Below, in pieces: positions 1 to 9,920 of a stretch of DNA of 64,000 nt. The first letter of the stretch is position 1. Each line of letters opens with the position of its first letter. The notes below the pieces were generated by a model. The model worked only from the letters and a program-made list of their open reading frames with translations, was not told where the DNA came from and did not search any database. The translations under genes were made by a program, and so were the position numbers. This DNA is from Limnephilus marmoratus (Eukaryota > Arthropoda > Insecta > Trichoptera > Limnephilidae), in NCBI GenBank assembly GCA_917880885.1, contig OU862907.1:71667072-71731071 (forward strand), read 5' to 3'.

Positions 1-41
1 CGCGATTGAAATGCGGTAGTGTTTGTAAGGCGATTTACGCC

Positions 42-99
42 TTCCAATCCCTAACGCAGTTCAGTCGCTAGAGTGACTCAACCGCGTTAGGGATTGGAA
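42..99. repeat. 16-bp perfect hairpin
   Basis: Positions 42-57 (TTCCAATCCCTAACGC) are the exact reverse complement of 84-99, with a 26-nt loop. The loop has a weak inner AGTC/GACT pairing. It may be the end of an inverted-repeat element cut off by the window edge. No partner copy is visible in the window. Confidence 0.6.
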
Positions 100-293
100 A
101 TACGCCCCCTGGTCTAGAGTCCTTCAAATAAATATAGCTTCGTTCAATAAAATAGATTCTTGACGTGTATGGTGAAGGAGGAAATCATATGTTTCCATAT
201 AACGCCGTTGGGAAAGTGGTGGGGTCCCCTCCAATATATCAGATTGCTTATACGATGGAATTCCTGCAATGTGTACGTGTGAAAATATGGAAC

Positions 294-368
294 TGTTAAA
301 GAATATGTTTATCTAGGTGTTATTATTGATTGCTTCTTCCTGTGGGAAATACAAATAAACAAAGGGAA
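294..368 (+). pseudogene. Scrap of non-LTR reverse transcriptase
   Basis: One open stretch reads VKEYVYLGVIID, the YLG block that follows the palm domain in many LINE reverse transcriptases. It stops being recognisable at the inverted repeat that begins near 345. About 25 residues are readable, so the call is weak. Confidence 0.3.
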
Positions 369-574
369 AAAATTCGGTTTATGGGGGATGGTCCAAAAAA
401 AAAAATTTTTTTTTTATACTAATTATGGGCCGCAAAATCTGAATCTGAAAGAATTAGGCGGCGGCAAGCAATAATAACTGAATTAAACGACTTTAAAATT
501 TTCTATACACACACACATGAAAATAGTCATTTTGACACACGAAGTGCGAAGACCATAGAAAACAAGAAATGTGC
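345..574. repeat. Left arm of a 2.7-kb inverted-repeat structure
   Basis: This stretch, read in reverse, matches 2726-3095: a CCCCCATAAACCGAA block, a GCCGCCTAATTCTTTCAGAT block, the TTTTAAAGTCGT block, a (TG)n run and CTATGGTCTTYGCACTTCG. The match is imperfect, and the right arm carries an extra internal duplication. The two arms enclose the Merlin gene and the 94-bp tandem array, giving a foldback-like layout. Confidence 0.7.
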
Positions 575-578
575 AAAA

Positions 579-626
579 ACATGTGCCGGCAGTGTTACCA
601 GCTCTCAAAAATATTTATCCCTATAT
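579..626 (+). repeat. 48-bp direct repeat, left of the Merlin gene
   Basis: ACATGTGCCGGCAGTGTTAC and the following TCTCAAAAATATTTATCC recur at 1869-1916 in the same orientation with about three mismatches. The two copies bracket the transposase gene. They are direct rather than inverted, so they are not simple terminal inverted repeats. They may record the unit into which the element inserted. Confidence 0.65.
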
Positions 627-710
627 CTAATCTATCCCTATATAAACTTCCTCACATGATAATTCATCACATAACACATTAACCTGAAAATAACAGCAGA
701 AAAACATACC

Positions 711-1795
711 TTATAAATCGACCAAATCTTCTTCGTCCGTCGTATCCTTGTCAAACTCGTTTGCCTCGAAGGGTTCCTGTCGGATACGCGGATCATATAA
801 GAGTCCAGCTAAGCGGTAAAACTCCAGAGTAGGATCCTTCAGGCGTTCTTTGCAACTTTTCAGAAACATGTATCGAGCAAGGTTGCCGGGTATATGCGCT
901 TTAACTCTACCAGATGACGACATGGAAGACTTGGCTGCTCGCCAAGATGACTCGATGGCATTTGTATGGGCTCCAGAAACAGGGTCCTTAAAATTTAATG
1001 AATGATTCACCGTTTGGTGAACGTACCCTAAGGCTGACAAGCAATCATATGCCTTCCAGCAGTCACTGATAATAGTTGTACCCTTTTCGATCCATTTTTC
1101 AATTATGGGCATTAAAGTTTCGGAACTCCGAGACTCGACGGCTACCATAAACACACGGCCGGAACCACGTTCATAGCCGCCAAAGACCCATTGTCCTTCA
1201 ACATAATGCCCACGATGATATTTCCTCTTACCAAACTTGGATTCGTCAATTTCAACAATCTTACCAGGGCCGCCGATCTTTTCTAAGCGACCAAAGTAAG
1301 AAGCAAGTATAACTTCCCGGCAGAAAGAGGACCAGTCTACTAAGGCTTCCTGCGCCAGCTCTAGCTGTAAGCCAATAAGCAGTAACGACGCATCTTGCAC
1401 CCAAAAATGGACAAATCCTAGAATTTTCCAAATTGGCAAATGGGACCTTGCAAAAAACGTCCCGGTGCGAAATCCCACTCTTTTGTTGCAACACTTAGCC
1501 TTCTTCTTCTTATTTAGCGCCGTCTTCTTGCCATGGCAAGTCCATCGAAAACCTTCGGTACTAAAAAAAAACCTTTCTTTAACACACTTTATACAATAGA
1601 ATATTCGCAGGTAAAAAAATGCGTAACAATAAAAAAAATATCTCACCGCACTTCTTCCGACATCAACACCAGCGCTTTCCCACAATCCGGACAATTATAA
1701 GTGCCACTTTGCGGAATTAGACCCCATTCCACTAATTTGGCCAACATTACATTTTTCTCACCACAAATCTCCAATATTTTCTTTAAATTCATCAT
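711..1795 (-). CDS. Merlin-type (IS1595/ISXO2-like) DDE transposase, two exons
   Basis: This is a DNA-cutting transposase of the Merlin superfamily, the eukaryotic relatives of bacterial IS1595/IS1016. Exon 1 is 1795-1647 and exon 2 is 1560-711. The 86-bp gap (1646-1561) starts GTGAGA and ends in a T-tract plus AG, and joining there restores one frame of 332 residues. Exon 1 carries the first half of a zinc ribbon (CPDC, residues 35-38), and exon 2 continues with FRWTC (58) and CC (73-74). The catalytic domain follows: D155 in IDESKFGKRKYHRG, D216 in ISDCWKAY and E253 in NAIESSW. The start is one of two tandem ATGs. I see no stop or frameshift. The continuous reading of exon 2 runs upstream into intron sequence to 1694 and would lose CPDC, so I prefer the spliced model. 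The tail is acidic (TDEEDL). Confidence 0.85.
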
Positions 1796-1868
1796 TTTTG
1801 AATTCGCCAAAACAACAATGAATGAGAACCACAGAAAAAATAAATTTACCGGAAACTAATATACAGGA

Positions 1869-1916
1869 ACATGTGCTGGCAGTGTTACCAAGTCTCAAAA
1901 ATATTTATCCCTATAT
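1869..1916 (+). repeat. 48-bp direct repeat, right of the Merlin gene
   Basis: This is the partner of 579-626 and reads ACATGTGCTGGCAGTGTTAC. It lies about 75 bp upstream of the transposase start codon, so it could include promoter sequence of the element. Confidence 0.65.
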
Positions 1917-2006
1917 TATGAATTACGACCATCTCAACGGCCGTATTCTTAAACCAAAAGTATGAAAATTCGTAGTCTTAAAAATGCGTAACCTAACCTA
2001 ACCTAA

Positions 2007-2597
2007 CGCTAGGTTTTTGTAACATGGTTTGTGCCCCTTTATACCGCCTGCTAGCGTCACGGCAAGAAAACATCCCTGTTTTCAAGTAGTTTAGCGGCAA
2101 CGCTAGGTTTGTGTAACATGGTTTGTGCCCCTTTATACCGCCTGCTCGCGTCACGGCAAGAAAACATCCCTGTTTTCAAGTAGTTTAGCGGCTACTCTAG
2201 GTTTGTGTAACATGGTTTGTGCCCCTTTATACCGCCTGCTCGCGTCACGGCAAGAAAACATCCCTGTTTTCAAGTAGTTTAGCGGCTACGCTAGGTTTGT
2301 GTAACATGGTTTGTGCCCCTTTATACCGCCTGCTCGCGTCACGGCAAGAAAACATCCCTGTTTTCAAGTAGTTTAGCGGCTACGCTAGGTTTGTGTAACA
2401 TGGTTTGTGCCCCTTTATACCGCCTGCTCGCGTCACGGCAAAAAAACATCCCTGTTTTCAAGTAGTTTAGCAGCTACGCTGGGTTTATGTAACATAGTTT
2501 GTGCCCCTTTATACCGCCTGCTCCCGTCACGGCAAAAAAACATCCCTGGTTTCAAGTAGTTTAGCAGCTACGCTGGGTTTATGTAACATGGTTTGTG
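2007..2597 (+). repeat. 94-bp tandem array, about six units
   Basis: The anchor ATACCGCCTGCT recurs at 2041, 2135, 2229, 2323, 2417 and 2511, exactly 94 bp apart. Units are nearly identical; the last two drift (GGGTTTATG instead of AGGTTTGTG). The array sits between the Merlin gene and the right inverted arm. It is preceded by CCTAACCTAACCTAACG. Confidence 0.95.
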
Positions 2598-2718
2598 ATA
2601 CAAAAGTGAGTAAAATTTATAAAAAATAAGTACTTAAAATATAAACATGTTATTTTATGTTATTTATATAACTGCTTAATGGCAACACTTAATTTTGTGT
2701 GGTAAAAACATCTATGTT

Positions 2719-3095
2719 ATCTTGTTTTTCTATGGTCTTTGCACTTCGTGTGTCAACATGACTATTTTCATGTGTGTGTGTATAGAAAATTTTAAAGTCG
2801 TTTTATTCAGTTACTATTGCTTGCCGCCGCCTAATTCTTTCAGATTCGGATTCCCCGGCCCATAGTTAGTATAAAAATAACTAGTTTGATTTTCTAGGAA
2901 ACAAAATGCTTCCAAAATGGCCATTTTCCTGTATGTGTATAAAATTTTTTAAAGTCGTGTAATTCAGTTAATATTGCTTCCCGCCGCCTAATTCTTTCAG
3001 ATTCGGATTCCCCGACCCAAAATTAGTATAAAAATAACTAGTTTTATTTTTTAGGAATTTCCCCCATAAACCGAACTTTAGCCAAACAAAGTTTG
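2719..3095. repeat. Right arm of the inverted-repeat structure, internally duplicated
   Basis: Matches 345-574 in reverse orientation. A block of about 120 bp (from the TTTTAAAGTCGT motif through CAGATTCGGATTCCCC to AAAATAACTAG) occurs twice here, near 2785-2890 and 2940-3045, but only once on the left. The outer edge carries CCCCCATAAACCGAACTT. Confidence 0.7.
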
Positions 3096-3159
3096 TGCAC
3101 GACTAAGATCAATGGTAAGCAGATTGCATAGATGAAATTTTTTTGTTCCTCTCTGCACA

Positions 3160-3390
3160 CTTCGAATAATTTATTTATCTCTTGCTGAATCTGTTATAAG
3201 GTATGGAATAACAGCTTAGGGATTTTTCTGTAAAACAAATATCGACTATATTCAATCAATGCAAAATTCATTGGTTAAATTTTTTATTAGCTGAAAAAAA
3301 ATTATACAAAGGGCATAAATATTCCATACCATCAGTCTCAAAATTCTTGCAGTGAGCAATTCTGTGGTACAAAATTATATTTCAGCACAT
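3160..3390 (+). pseudogene. Degenerate LINE reverse-transcriptase C-terminal part
   Basis: Short readable blocks such as ESVIRYGIT and IQSMQNSLVKFF, then SLKILAVSNSVV, fit the conserved region downstream of the palm in insect LINEs. Frames shift between blocks, and the sequence is too decayed to assign a clade. Confidence 0.4.
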
Positions 3391-3414
3391 AAATAACCCT
3401 TTATATTGTAAAGC

Positions 3415-4775
3415 GCCGGGCTACAGTGTAAAGCATGTTGAGGCTTGTGTTAATGCGTGCAAATTGGTGCAAATGCGCCCCAAGTTGGCTCCAGTGTAAA
3501 GCGTGGCAAATGAATGCCACGTCGTTGCTAGTGCAAGGAATAACAAATTGGTACATGCTTTGGGGGGCTCACCACATCCGGAGACGGGACCCGGGAGGAG
3601 GTTCCCCTGCGACCAGCTCAAACAGTAGAGAACATGTTCCTTCAGGGCGGTGATTCGGCCGCAGCTTTGGTATTCACCTGTGTTCGTGGGACGCCCAAAA
3701 TATATCGGTTAGCTTGTTGGCAAATTAAATTAAAGAGAGTTTTACCTTCTACGATTTATTCATTATACATGGCATAAAACATCTCGTAAATACAATGGGC
3801 ACAAATATATACGATAGCAGGCTACGCTAAATGAACTATTGTCTCTCTCTGGACGTCAGTCTCAAGTATTATCACGCGGTAATTACAGTTACAGCACAAA
3901 TCAAATGTGCGGGAAAGAGCTTACTGAGGCAGGGCGGCTTGTCCGGGCTCCACAGGATGCGCTCGGGACCTCGGTTTCGGGTCGAGAGCAGGGTCCGTCT
4001 CCATGGCACATTTTATTTATTTATTTATTGTTTGTAAATATTACATACTACAATATAATGAACTTAAAATGTCCAACTAGGCAATTGCCCGTTTTAGGAC
4101 ATTCCAATATGATAATGTTTTTACATGTAAATTATAGTAAGTTATAGTGTTGACTATTCTGTTGTAAAATAATACGTATGTATATACATATTCTAGAATA
4201 CTTTCAGTTATACCACCACATTTTTACTATTGTTTAGCTGACATAATAAACTAAAGAAATATTAATAGATAAAACAAGAAAAATGAATTTGAAAATGAAA
4301 ATGAATGAAGAAATTCTGTTGGTAAAATAATACATATATATATATTCATAATCTAGTATACTTTCAGTTATACCACGACATTTTTTTACAATTGTTTAGC
4401 TGACATAATAAACTAAAGAAATGTTATATATGTTAATAGATAAAACAAGAAAATGAAAAATAAAAAACTGATTTCTAGGTTAATTTATCGTCTCGGATCA
4501 ATTAGGTGGAATAAAATACAATGGCGCGACGTTCTGCCTCACTAGGCAGGCCGCGGGGTATATGGACTCGCCAGGGCAAGGGATAACATGCCGGGGCCGC
4601 GCGGCGTCTCTACGGGCCAAGCGGGTTTGGGACAATGGCGGCCTTTCTTCTTACGGCCGGACGCGAGCTCTCGACCTGCGCGTGGAGAATGCGCAATTAG
4701 CGCCATCTCTCTTCCGTTGAATTGGCGGTCTGTTCAAATGCTCGACTCGGCGCGTTACCTAACAATATATAAACA
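3415..4775 (-). mobile_element. Possible LTR and leader of an LTR retrotransposon
   Basis: This is a GC-rich island in AT-rich surroundings. On the minus strand it could begin TGTTAGGTAACGCGCCGAG near 4770 and run to about 3700, where TTTTGGGCGTCCCACG has the look of the primer-binding side of insect LTR elements; 3690-3415 would then be leader. A separate repeat (4008-4470) interrupts it. There is no gag or pol and no second LTR, and the boundaries are guesses. A different GC-rich repeat remains possible. Confidence 0.3.
4008..4470. repeat. TTTATT-headed interspersed repeat with internal duplication
   Basis: It starts TTTATTTATTTATT and contains the block GTCCAACTAGGCAATTGCCC, also found at 30617-31060. 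Inside, a block of about 130 bp (TTTCAGTTATACCAC through TTTAGCTGACATAATAAAC) occurs twice, at about 4198-4280 and 4364-4450. It is probably a reverse-oriented LINE or SINE 3' end, as the AAAT-type tail suggests. It interrupts the GC-rich island. Confidence 0.55.
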
Positions 4776-4799
4776 GGCCGGAACACAACCATAATACTA

Positions 4800-5040
4800 T
4801 AATGAAGGACTAATTGGACCTAAACATACAAATAAATATGGACAAAGAACGTTAAATTACATGATTCCCAGTTGTTTAAATATGTTACCTGTTGTAATTA
4901 AAAACTGTACCCAAAACAAGCTTTTGGTGAATTTACTGAAGACTTAGCTTACTGACAGAATTAATTTGTATTATATTGCCACCTAGCGAGAGATTTAACA
5001 CTGACAATGTCTCTCTCGCAAAAATAAAGTTGGTTGTGTT
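4800..5040. other. AT-rich stretch without a recognisable feature
   Basis: No ORF, repeat or RNA gene can be supported here. The next feature is the SINE that begins near 5050. Confidence 0.5.
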
Positions 5041-5049
5041 CAGGGAAAA

Positions 5050-5515
5050 AATATAATTAACAGTAATTGTTGAATGAAACACTAGTATATATTTAATTAT
5101 TTGGCGGGTATTAGATAAGCTGCTATAGCTCAGTGGTCAGAGCACCTGACCGGCAATAAGAAGGAAAAGGGTTCAAGTCCCGTTGGCGGCAAGTATCTTT
5201 TCTCGGAAGATTTTTCAATGTAGGTGATTGTTTCAGGCTGATAATTATTGCTTATAATTGTTTAATTTGTATTGGCTTACCATGACATTTATTATTCTAA
5301 AGTCTTTAAAATTGTTATTTATGTTCCCATTTTTTTTTTTCTCTATACATCTGTAATTTTTTTTAATTTGTATTTTATATAATTGTAAAAATGTAACTAT
5401 TAACTCACTATACTAATATCTTTAATGTAAATAACCCGTTAGACAAACTGCTGAAAAGTAGTTTATCGGGACTTTTTTGTTTTGTATTGTTAAGTGTGTA
5501 AAATAAATAAATGAA
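5050..5515 (+). mobile_element. tRNA-derived SINE with tRNA-like head at 5119-5190
   Basis: The 72-nt head has tRNA shape: A box TAGCTCAGTGG, T arm GGGTTCAAGTCCC, and acceptor GCTGCTA pairing with TGGCGGC. The anticodon stem has decayed. About 70 bp upstream (AGTAATTGTTGAATGAAACA) and the body after the head (TATCTTTTCTCGGAAGATTT) are shared with the copy at 8330-8580, so the mobile unit may extend upstream of the tRNA-like part. The 3' end runs into AAATAAATAAATG near 5505. Confidence 0.7.
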
Positions 5516-5519
5516 AATA

Positions 5520-5815
5520 AAATATACACCATTTCTCGAACTTTTTTGCTACGGGAATAGTTACACTTCAAATATTCTGAAAATTGGTAAATATCTAATC
5601 GAGGTCAAGATAAATTATTTATTAAGTAATTCTGCTTAAAGCTGTACAGTAGAATATGATGCTCATTTGAGATTTGTGTTTAAAATATTGCTTCGAAATA
5701 ACATAACGATATAACATTCCTAAATAATACACTAAATCTTCGCCTGAAAACTAATAAGTTATTGAAATGCATTGATTTTAATTTTTTTAAATTATTATTA
5801 TTTTTATAACATTTT
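5520..5815. other. AT-rich stretch without a recognisable feature
   Basis: No coding or repeat signal seen between the SINE tail and the 5'-truncated LINE that follows. Confidence 0.5.
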
Positions 5816-5852
5816 TTGAAAATATTACAATCTGTTAATATACCATGGTACC

Positions 5853-6893
5853 ATGTATATCAACACACAATCCGGATGGCACCCCCAGCAGGAAAACGCT
5901 GTACGGTGGGTATACTCCCAACCGATATATTTGTGTTCAGGAGTAAGGCAAGGAGGGTGTATGTCCCCAATCCTGTTCAATGTATACATGGACGAATTAT
6001 CAAATCGCCTGGATACCAGAGCGGGCTGTCGTATCAATAATGTGTGCCTAAATCACATTAGCTATGCGGACGACATGATTCTCCTAGCTCAGTCGATCAA
6101 GGGGTTGAGAATATTACTAAAAATCTGTGAGGAATATGCAAATAACCACAACATGATGTACAACCCCAAGAAAACGGAGCTAATTGCATTCCGCCATGGA
6201 AAAATTCCCGAGAAGATGCTCCCCATACAACTTAACGAGGAAACCATAAGCACATCCACGAATGTAAAATACTTGGGGCCCATCATCACTGAAGACCTCT
6301 CAGATGATGGTGATATTGAACGACAGAGGAGAAGTATTGTCAGATATGATTGCCCGAAGATTCTTCCGATGCAGCAATAATGTTAAAAAAACATTATTTA
6401 ATGCATTCTGCACTAGCCTGTGTATACATGTGAAACATGGTGTCAATACAGAGTAAGCTCAATGGAACGTCTCCGGATCCAATATAATGATGCGTGCAGA
6501 ATCATATTTGGATTCAGAAGGTATAGCAGCGCTTCAACAATGTTCACAGAATTAGGACTCCATAGATTCGCCAGTCTGATGAGACTCCGGGTCACTGGAG
6601 CCAGGATGCGGCTAATGGCCTCCGACAACACGTTGGTGACCGCAGCCTTCCAGCACCAAGCTCCACTCCTGAGTGAGAGATGGGCCCGAGCGCACTCAAG
6701 ATCACGCCCTGCATAATAATTGATTATTTATTTTTGTTATTATTAATTTTTATTAAGTACTATTATTTTTTTTATTTTTTATTTATGATCTTATTTCTTT
6801 ACTGTATAAATATATAAATATGTACAACTATATAGGACCTGTGGGATTGCACTATCCTTCACAAATCCTGGAATAAAGATTATTATTATTATT
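5853..6893 (+). pseudogene. 5'-truncated LINE with YADD reverse transcriptase
   Basis: The first open part (5853-6380) encodes palm and thumb blocks: GVRQGGCMSPILFNVYMDEL, then SYADDMILLA with the catalytic Asp pair intact, then VKYLGPIITEDL. After a stop at 6378 the frame changes, and 6420-6716 gives the C-terminal part (SSMERLRIQYNDACRIIFGF). No endonuclease domain is present, so the copy is truncated. The 3' UTR ends in a (TTA)n run at about 6880-6893, the likely 3' terminus. The RTE/Rex1-like clade call is a guess from motif spacing. Confidence 0.8.
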
Positions 6894-6980
6894 AACAGGA
6901 ATGCTCTATATTAATACCTTAGAAGCCCGCCGAAAAATATTTTTGGGGAAACTTTTTTTAAGCTGATCTCCGGTACTGTA

Positions 6981-7330
6981 TTGAGTCCACCTACGTTAAA
7001 GGAAATTAACCTATACGTATATATTAATGTCCCTAACGCGTGTACTCGTGGGAGATCCCACACACTTTTTTATGCTCCGAAAGCGAGAACTTCTTCCTTT
7101 CAGAATGCGCCATTAAACAGGGCAATTCAACTGCTTAACGATTTTGCATTGAGCATCGACATCTTCAATGATACCTACCTATAGAGAGTTCAATAACTAT
7201 CTTTTGACATAAGGTAAGGACTCGTAAGGAACACTGTAGGATTAATTTTAAGTTTATTGTAATTTAGCGCACTTGAAGTGAAATATCACAAAACTGCGCT
7301 ATATAAATACTACGTTATTATTATATTCCG
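6981..7330 (+). pseudogene. 3' end of a CR1/L2-like LINE with 3'-UTR hairpin
   Basis: The 67 residues ending at 7184 show the C-terminal signature of this LINE group (LFYAPKARTSSFQNAPLNRA, then LLNDFALSIDIF). A second copy of this C-terminal end is at 35040-35180 and a related one at 35485-35694. After the stop, TAGCGCA (7265-7271) pairs with TGCGCTA (7295-7301) with GTGA/TCAC inside. The tail is (TTA)n near 7315. Confidence 0.65.
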
Positions 7331-7384
7331 AATGGTCTGGTAGAATGAGATTCTAATTAAAATTTAAATATGATAAATAAATGC

Positions 7385-7950
7385 CGCGATTCGTGTGCTA
7401 TACTATTAGTAAGTAGCATTTTGGAAAGCGGCTCAATAATATGGGAACCAGTGGATTTAACTTAGTCTCAAATGGTAGAGAAAGTACAAAATAAATTTCT
7501 GAGATATTTATATGTTAGAGACTTTGGATATTATCCCTGGTTATATTTATCAACCATTTTGTCTGCCATGCTTTGTATTTATAGCCTGGCCGATAGAAAA
7601 AAACTGCTTTGCTAAAAACAGCATATAATCTTGTAAACGTTATTATCATTAAACGATTTCCCGATATAATACGTTTAATGTTCCCGACAACTTCACAAAA
7701 GCCCGCAGACAAAGAACTTCTGTTGTTCCGAAACGCAAAACTAACTTACCATTCGTAATGCCGCTCGGAAAAATGATTCTGTAACTAAATGTTCCATTCC
7801 TTGACATAGATATTTTTCAACTAAATATTCAACAATTCAAAAAATGGATTATTACTCAACAATATAATGTATGTTAATTATTGGTTTTATGTAAAACTGT
7901 TAATGTGCAATTAAAATAAAATAAAAAATTGTTTTGAAAATAATATGACG
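7385..7950 (+). pseudogene. Decayed CR1/L2-like LINE C-terminal region
   Basis: Readable blocks are VEKVQNKFLRYLYV (near 7476) and, after frame shifts, FVMPLGKMIL near 7748, equivalent to PMVMPVGRAILLLNRI at 35577. Multiple stops. The end is an AAATAAAATAAAA run near 7915. Confidence 0.5.
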
Positions 7951-8160
7951 ATTTTATTTGATCCTAAAGGTTGGAGTTTTGGGAAGCACCAAAATTCATA
8001 TTGGGCAAGTAATTACAAATTAATATTTTTTTATATAGATACGATGGATTATATAAAAAAAACAAATATAATTTGAATTTAATGGTAAGTGTTACCACAT
8101 CCCATCCAACATTATTTTGACTGAAACTGACCACAGCAACTGAATTAATTATTATTTTTA

Positions 8161-8579
8161 ATTGTAAAACTAACGTTTTTAAGACAAGATTTTTTATGCA
8201 TAGCACAAAGGGTAACAATTATTATAAGCAATAATTATCAGCCTGAAACACTCATCCACATTGAAAAATCTTCCGAGAAAAGATACATGACGCCAACGGG
8301 ACTTGAACCCGTGTCCTCTCGCAGTAATTGTTGAATGAAACACTAGCATATATTGAATCATTTGGCGGGTACGAGATAAGCCGCCATAGCTCAGTGGTCA
8401 GAGCATTCGACCGGCAATCGAGAGGACACGGGTTCAAGTCCCGTTGGCGTCATGTATCTTTTCTCGGAAGATTTTTCAATGTGGATGAGTGTTTCAGGCT
8501 GATAATTATTGCTTATAATAATTGTTACCCTTTGTGCTATGCATAAAAAATCTTGTCTTAAAAACGTTAGTTTAACAAT
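8161..8579. repeat. Palindrome formed by two SINE copies
   Basis: Positions 8161-8321 and 8419-8579 are reverse complements over 161 bp with almost no mismatch. The 97-bp spacer holds the upstream part and first half of the tRNA-like head. The left arm is the SINE body plus the T-arm half of the head in minus orientation; the right arm is the complete copy. Near-identity suggests a recent foldback event. Confidence 0.9.
8380..8451 (+). tRNA. tRNA-like SINE head (cloverleaf complete, anticodon GGC)
   Basis: The 72 nt fold as a tRNA: acceptor GCCGCCA with TGGCGTC (one mismatch), D arm GCTC/GAGC, anticodon stem TTCGA/TCGAG with loop CCGGCAA (anticodon GGC, alanine by code), T arm ACGGG/CCCGT around TTCAAGT. 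Position 33 is C, not the near-universal T. The body continues as SINE sequence shared with 5190 onward. I read it as a SINE head rather than a working tRNA gene, although it is less decayed than the copy at 5119. Confidence 0.6.
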
Positions 8580-8659
8580 ATTTTAGGTACTTAAAAAACC
8601 GAAAGATGTCAATGCACACAACTTTGTACGTAAAAAAAAAAAATGCTTTCTAGAGTCCT

Positions 8660-9060
8660 AAACTAATGGTAAATATATATATATTAATGTTCAGTTTTTT
8701 TTGCTCACTTTTTTGCTCACTTTTTTTGCTCACTTTTTTTGCTCACTTTTATTTTGACGCAAAAACGACCAGTACGCCCTTTACATTTCACCCACCTTAA
8801 GGTTCACTTTCGGTTGAAGGAAATTCAGACAAGGAAGCTGGTAGTATTTTTTTTTCTACAAAATAAAATATATATGCAGGGATTTATTCTCCGATACGAA
8901 TCAGCGGCGAAAACTAGAAGCTCTACTTGAATCACTCGATTCGGCTCGGTTATACTTCCCGTCGACAGGTGCGCATAAAAAACGAAAGATGTCTTTTTGA
9001 CCATCAGTTTCAGTAAATAAAATGCAAGGAGGTATCTATCTCTATTCAAATGGCTGCGAA
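8660..9060 (+). mobile_element. Helitron-associated start block, copy 1
   Basis: From TATATATATTAATG onward this matches the blocks that follow Helitron 3' ends at 14051, 17253 and 44678: the CGACCAGTACGCCCTTTAC segment, CACCTTAAGGTTCACTTTCG, and CGAAAACTAGAAGCTCTACT. Here it is not preceded by a CTAG terminus, so it marks the 5' edge of the block itself. A TTTTTTGCTCAC unit is repeated four times at about 8698-8750. Confidence 0.6.
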
Positions 9061-9468
9061 AGTTGAGAAAGATATATTGTCAATTTCCCATATAAAACTG
9101 ATTTTTGCTAGGAATTTTTTTTTTTGCTAGAAATTTATTCTAATAAATTAAACGGCATTCTTAAGAAGAACCTAGAAAAATTGACATTTTAAAGGCCCTT
9201 TGCGGGGTGGTAGATTACAGCATGAAAAAACATTTTGCAAGAGATATTTTCAAATAATCATAAAATGTACAAGTTTTAGAAACTTTTAATATAAAAACAT
9301 CTGTAGCTTTCCATTTAAAATATTTCACAATGTCGCGTCAAACTTTGCAATTATATTGACATTTGCGAAAAATTCAATAACATCCATAATGCACATGGTT
9401 TTCAGCCTGTTAAATCGGCAGATATTTTAAATCTTTATGTAATTTTTTCCAACCTTGCAATACTGAAC

Positions 9469-9630
9469 ATGGAACACCATCCAAAACCACCGCAAGCTTT
9501 CAGCGAGGCCCTGACAGCGTTAGCTGACGTAATTTGTATGGGAAATGTTCTTAAACCAGCGCAGGTGTTCGATTTTCAGGCTTTGCTTCAGGTGGTTATG
9601 ACAACTTTTAACGGTTGTCTTGCCATATAG
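9469..9630 (+). pseudogene. 53-residue open reading frame conserved in two Helitron copies
   Basis: The frame starts MEHHPKPPQAF and ends TTFNGCLAI. A second copy at 41227-41388 has the same length and the same stop, with about eight amino-acid differences, and the flanking 600 bp also match (9060-9700 against 40800-41470). The frame continues open a few codons upstream (NLAILN). I do not recognise the family. Length conservation, ordinary composition and a position inside a Helitron-type repeat suggest a captured exon from a host gene; chance survival in young copies is the alternative. Confidence 0.4.
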
Positions 9631-9719
9631 ATAAAATATTATTTTAGAATATTTTAATGAACTAGGTAGGTACCCTGAAAATTACATAAACGGATAAATA
9701 ATTATCCACGGGTATCATC

Positions 9720-9912
9720 TATAAATTATAGCTCATGAACGACTGGAGCAAATTGGATAATTATTTTTGAGTTGGTTTCGTTATTGTTCGGGCAAGGTTT
9801 GTATAAAACTACTGATAAGCTCTGGAATTATAAAATTTGTTTAAAATTAATCGCCGAAATCTATATATGCGCATAGCTTCCGAGCGAATGCACCAAATTG
9901 GATAGTTCTTTC
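9720..9912 (+). repeat. Helitron internal tandem array, type B (left part)
   Basis: Units of about 130-165 bp with the consensus words ATAACTTCCGAACGACTGCA, AATTGAATAATTCTTTTT, GACAAGGTTTGTATAAAAC and TGGTGAGCTCTGGCATTATG. The array is cut by the hAT element at 9921 and resumes at 11783. Confidence 0.75.
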
Positions 9913-9920
9913 TTTGTTGT

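Noticed and set aside
1980..2006. CCTAACCTAACCTAACG as a telomere end
   Set aside because: Only three CCTAA units occur, inside an element, with no further telomere repeats. Chance or a short interstitial piece is enough.
2007..2597. Regular 94-bp spacing and later 127- and 141-bp arrays as CRISPR-like arrays
   Set aside because: The units are wholly conserved with no variable spacers, there are no cas genes, and the sequence is eukaryotic. They are satellites or transposon-internal repeats.
3421..3653. Frames on both strands at 3421-3653 as a conserved gene
   Set aside because: They overlap antisense in a GC-rich island that looks like LTR or leader sequence. No family motif.
8380..8451. 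A functional alanine tRNA gene
   Set aside because: The cloverleaf is good, but position 33 is C, the acceptor has a mismatch, and the downstream SINE body is shared with another decayed copy. A SINE head is more likely.
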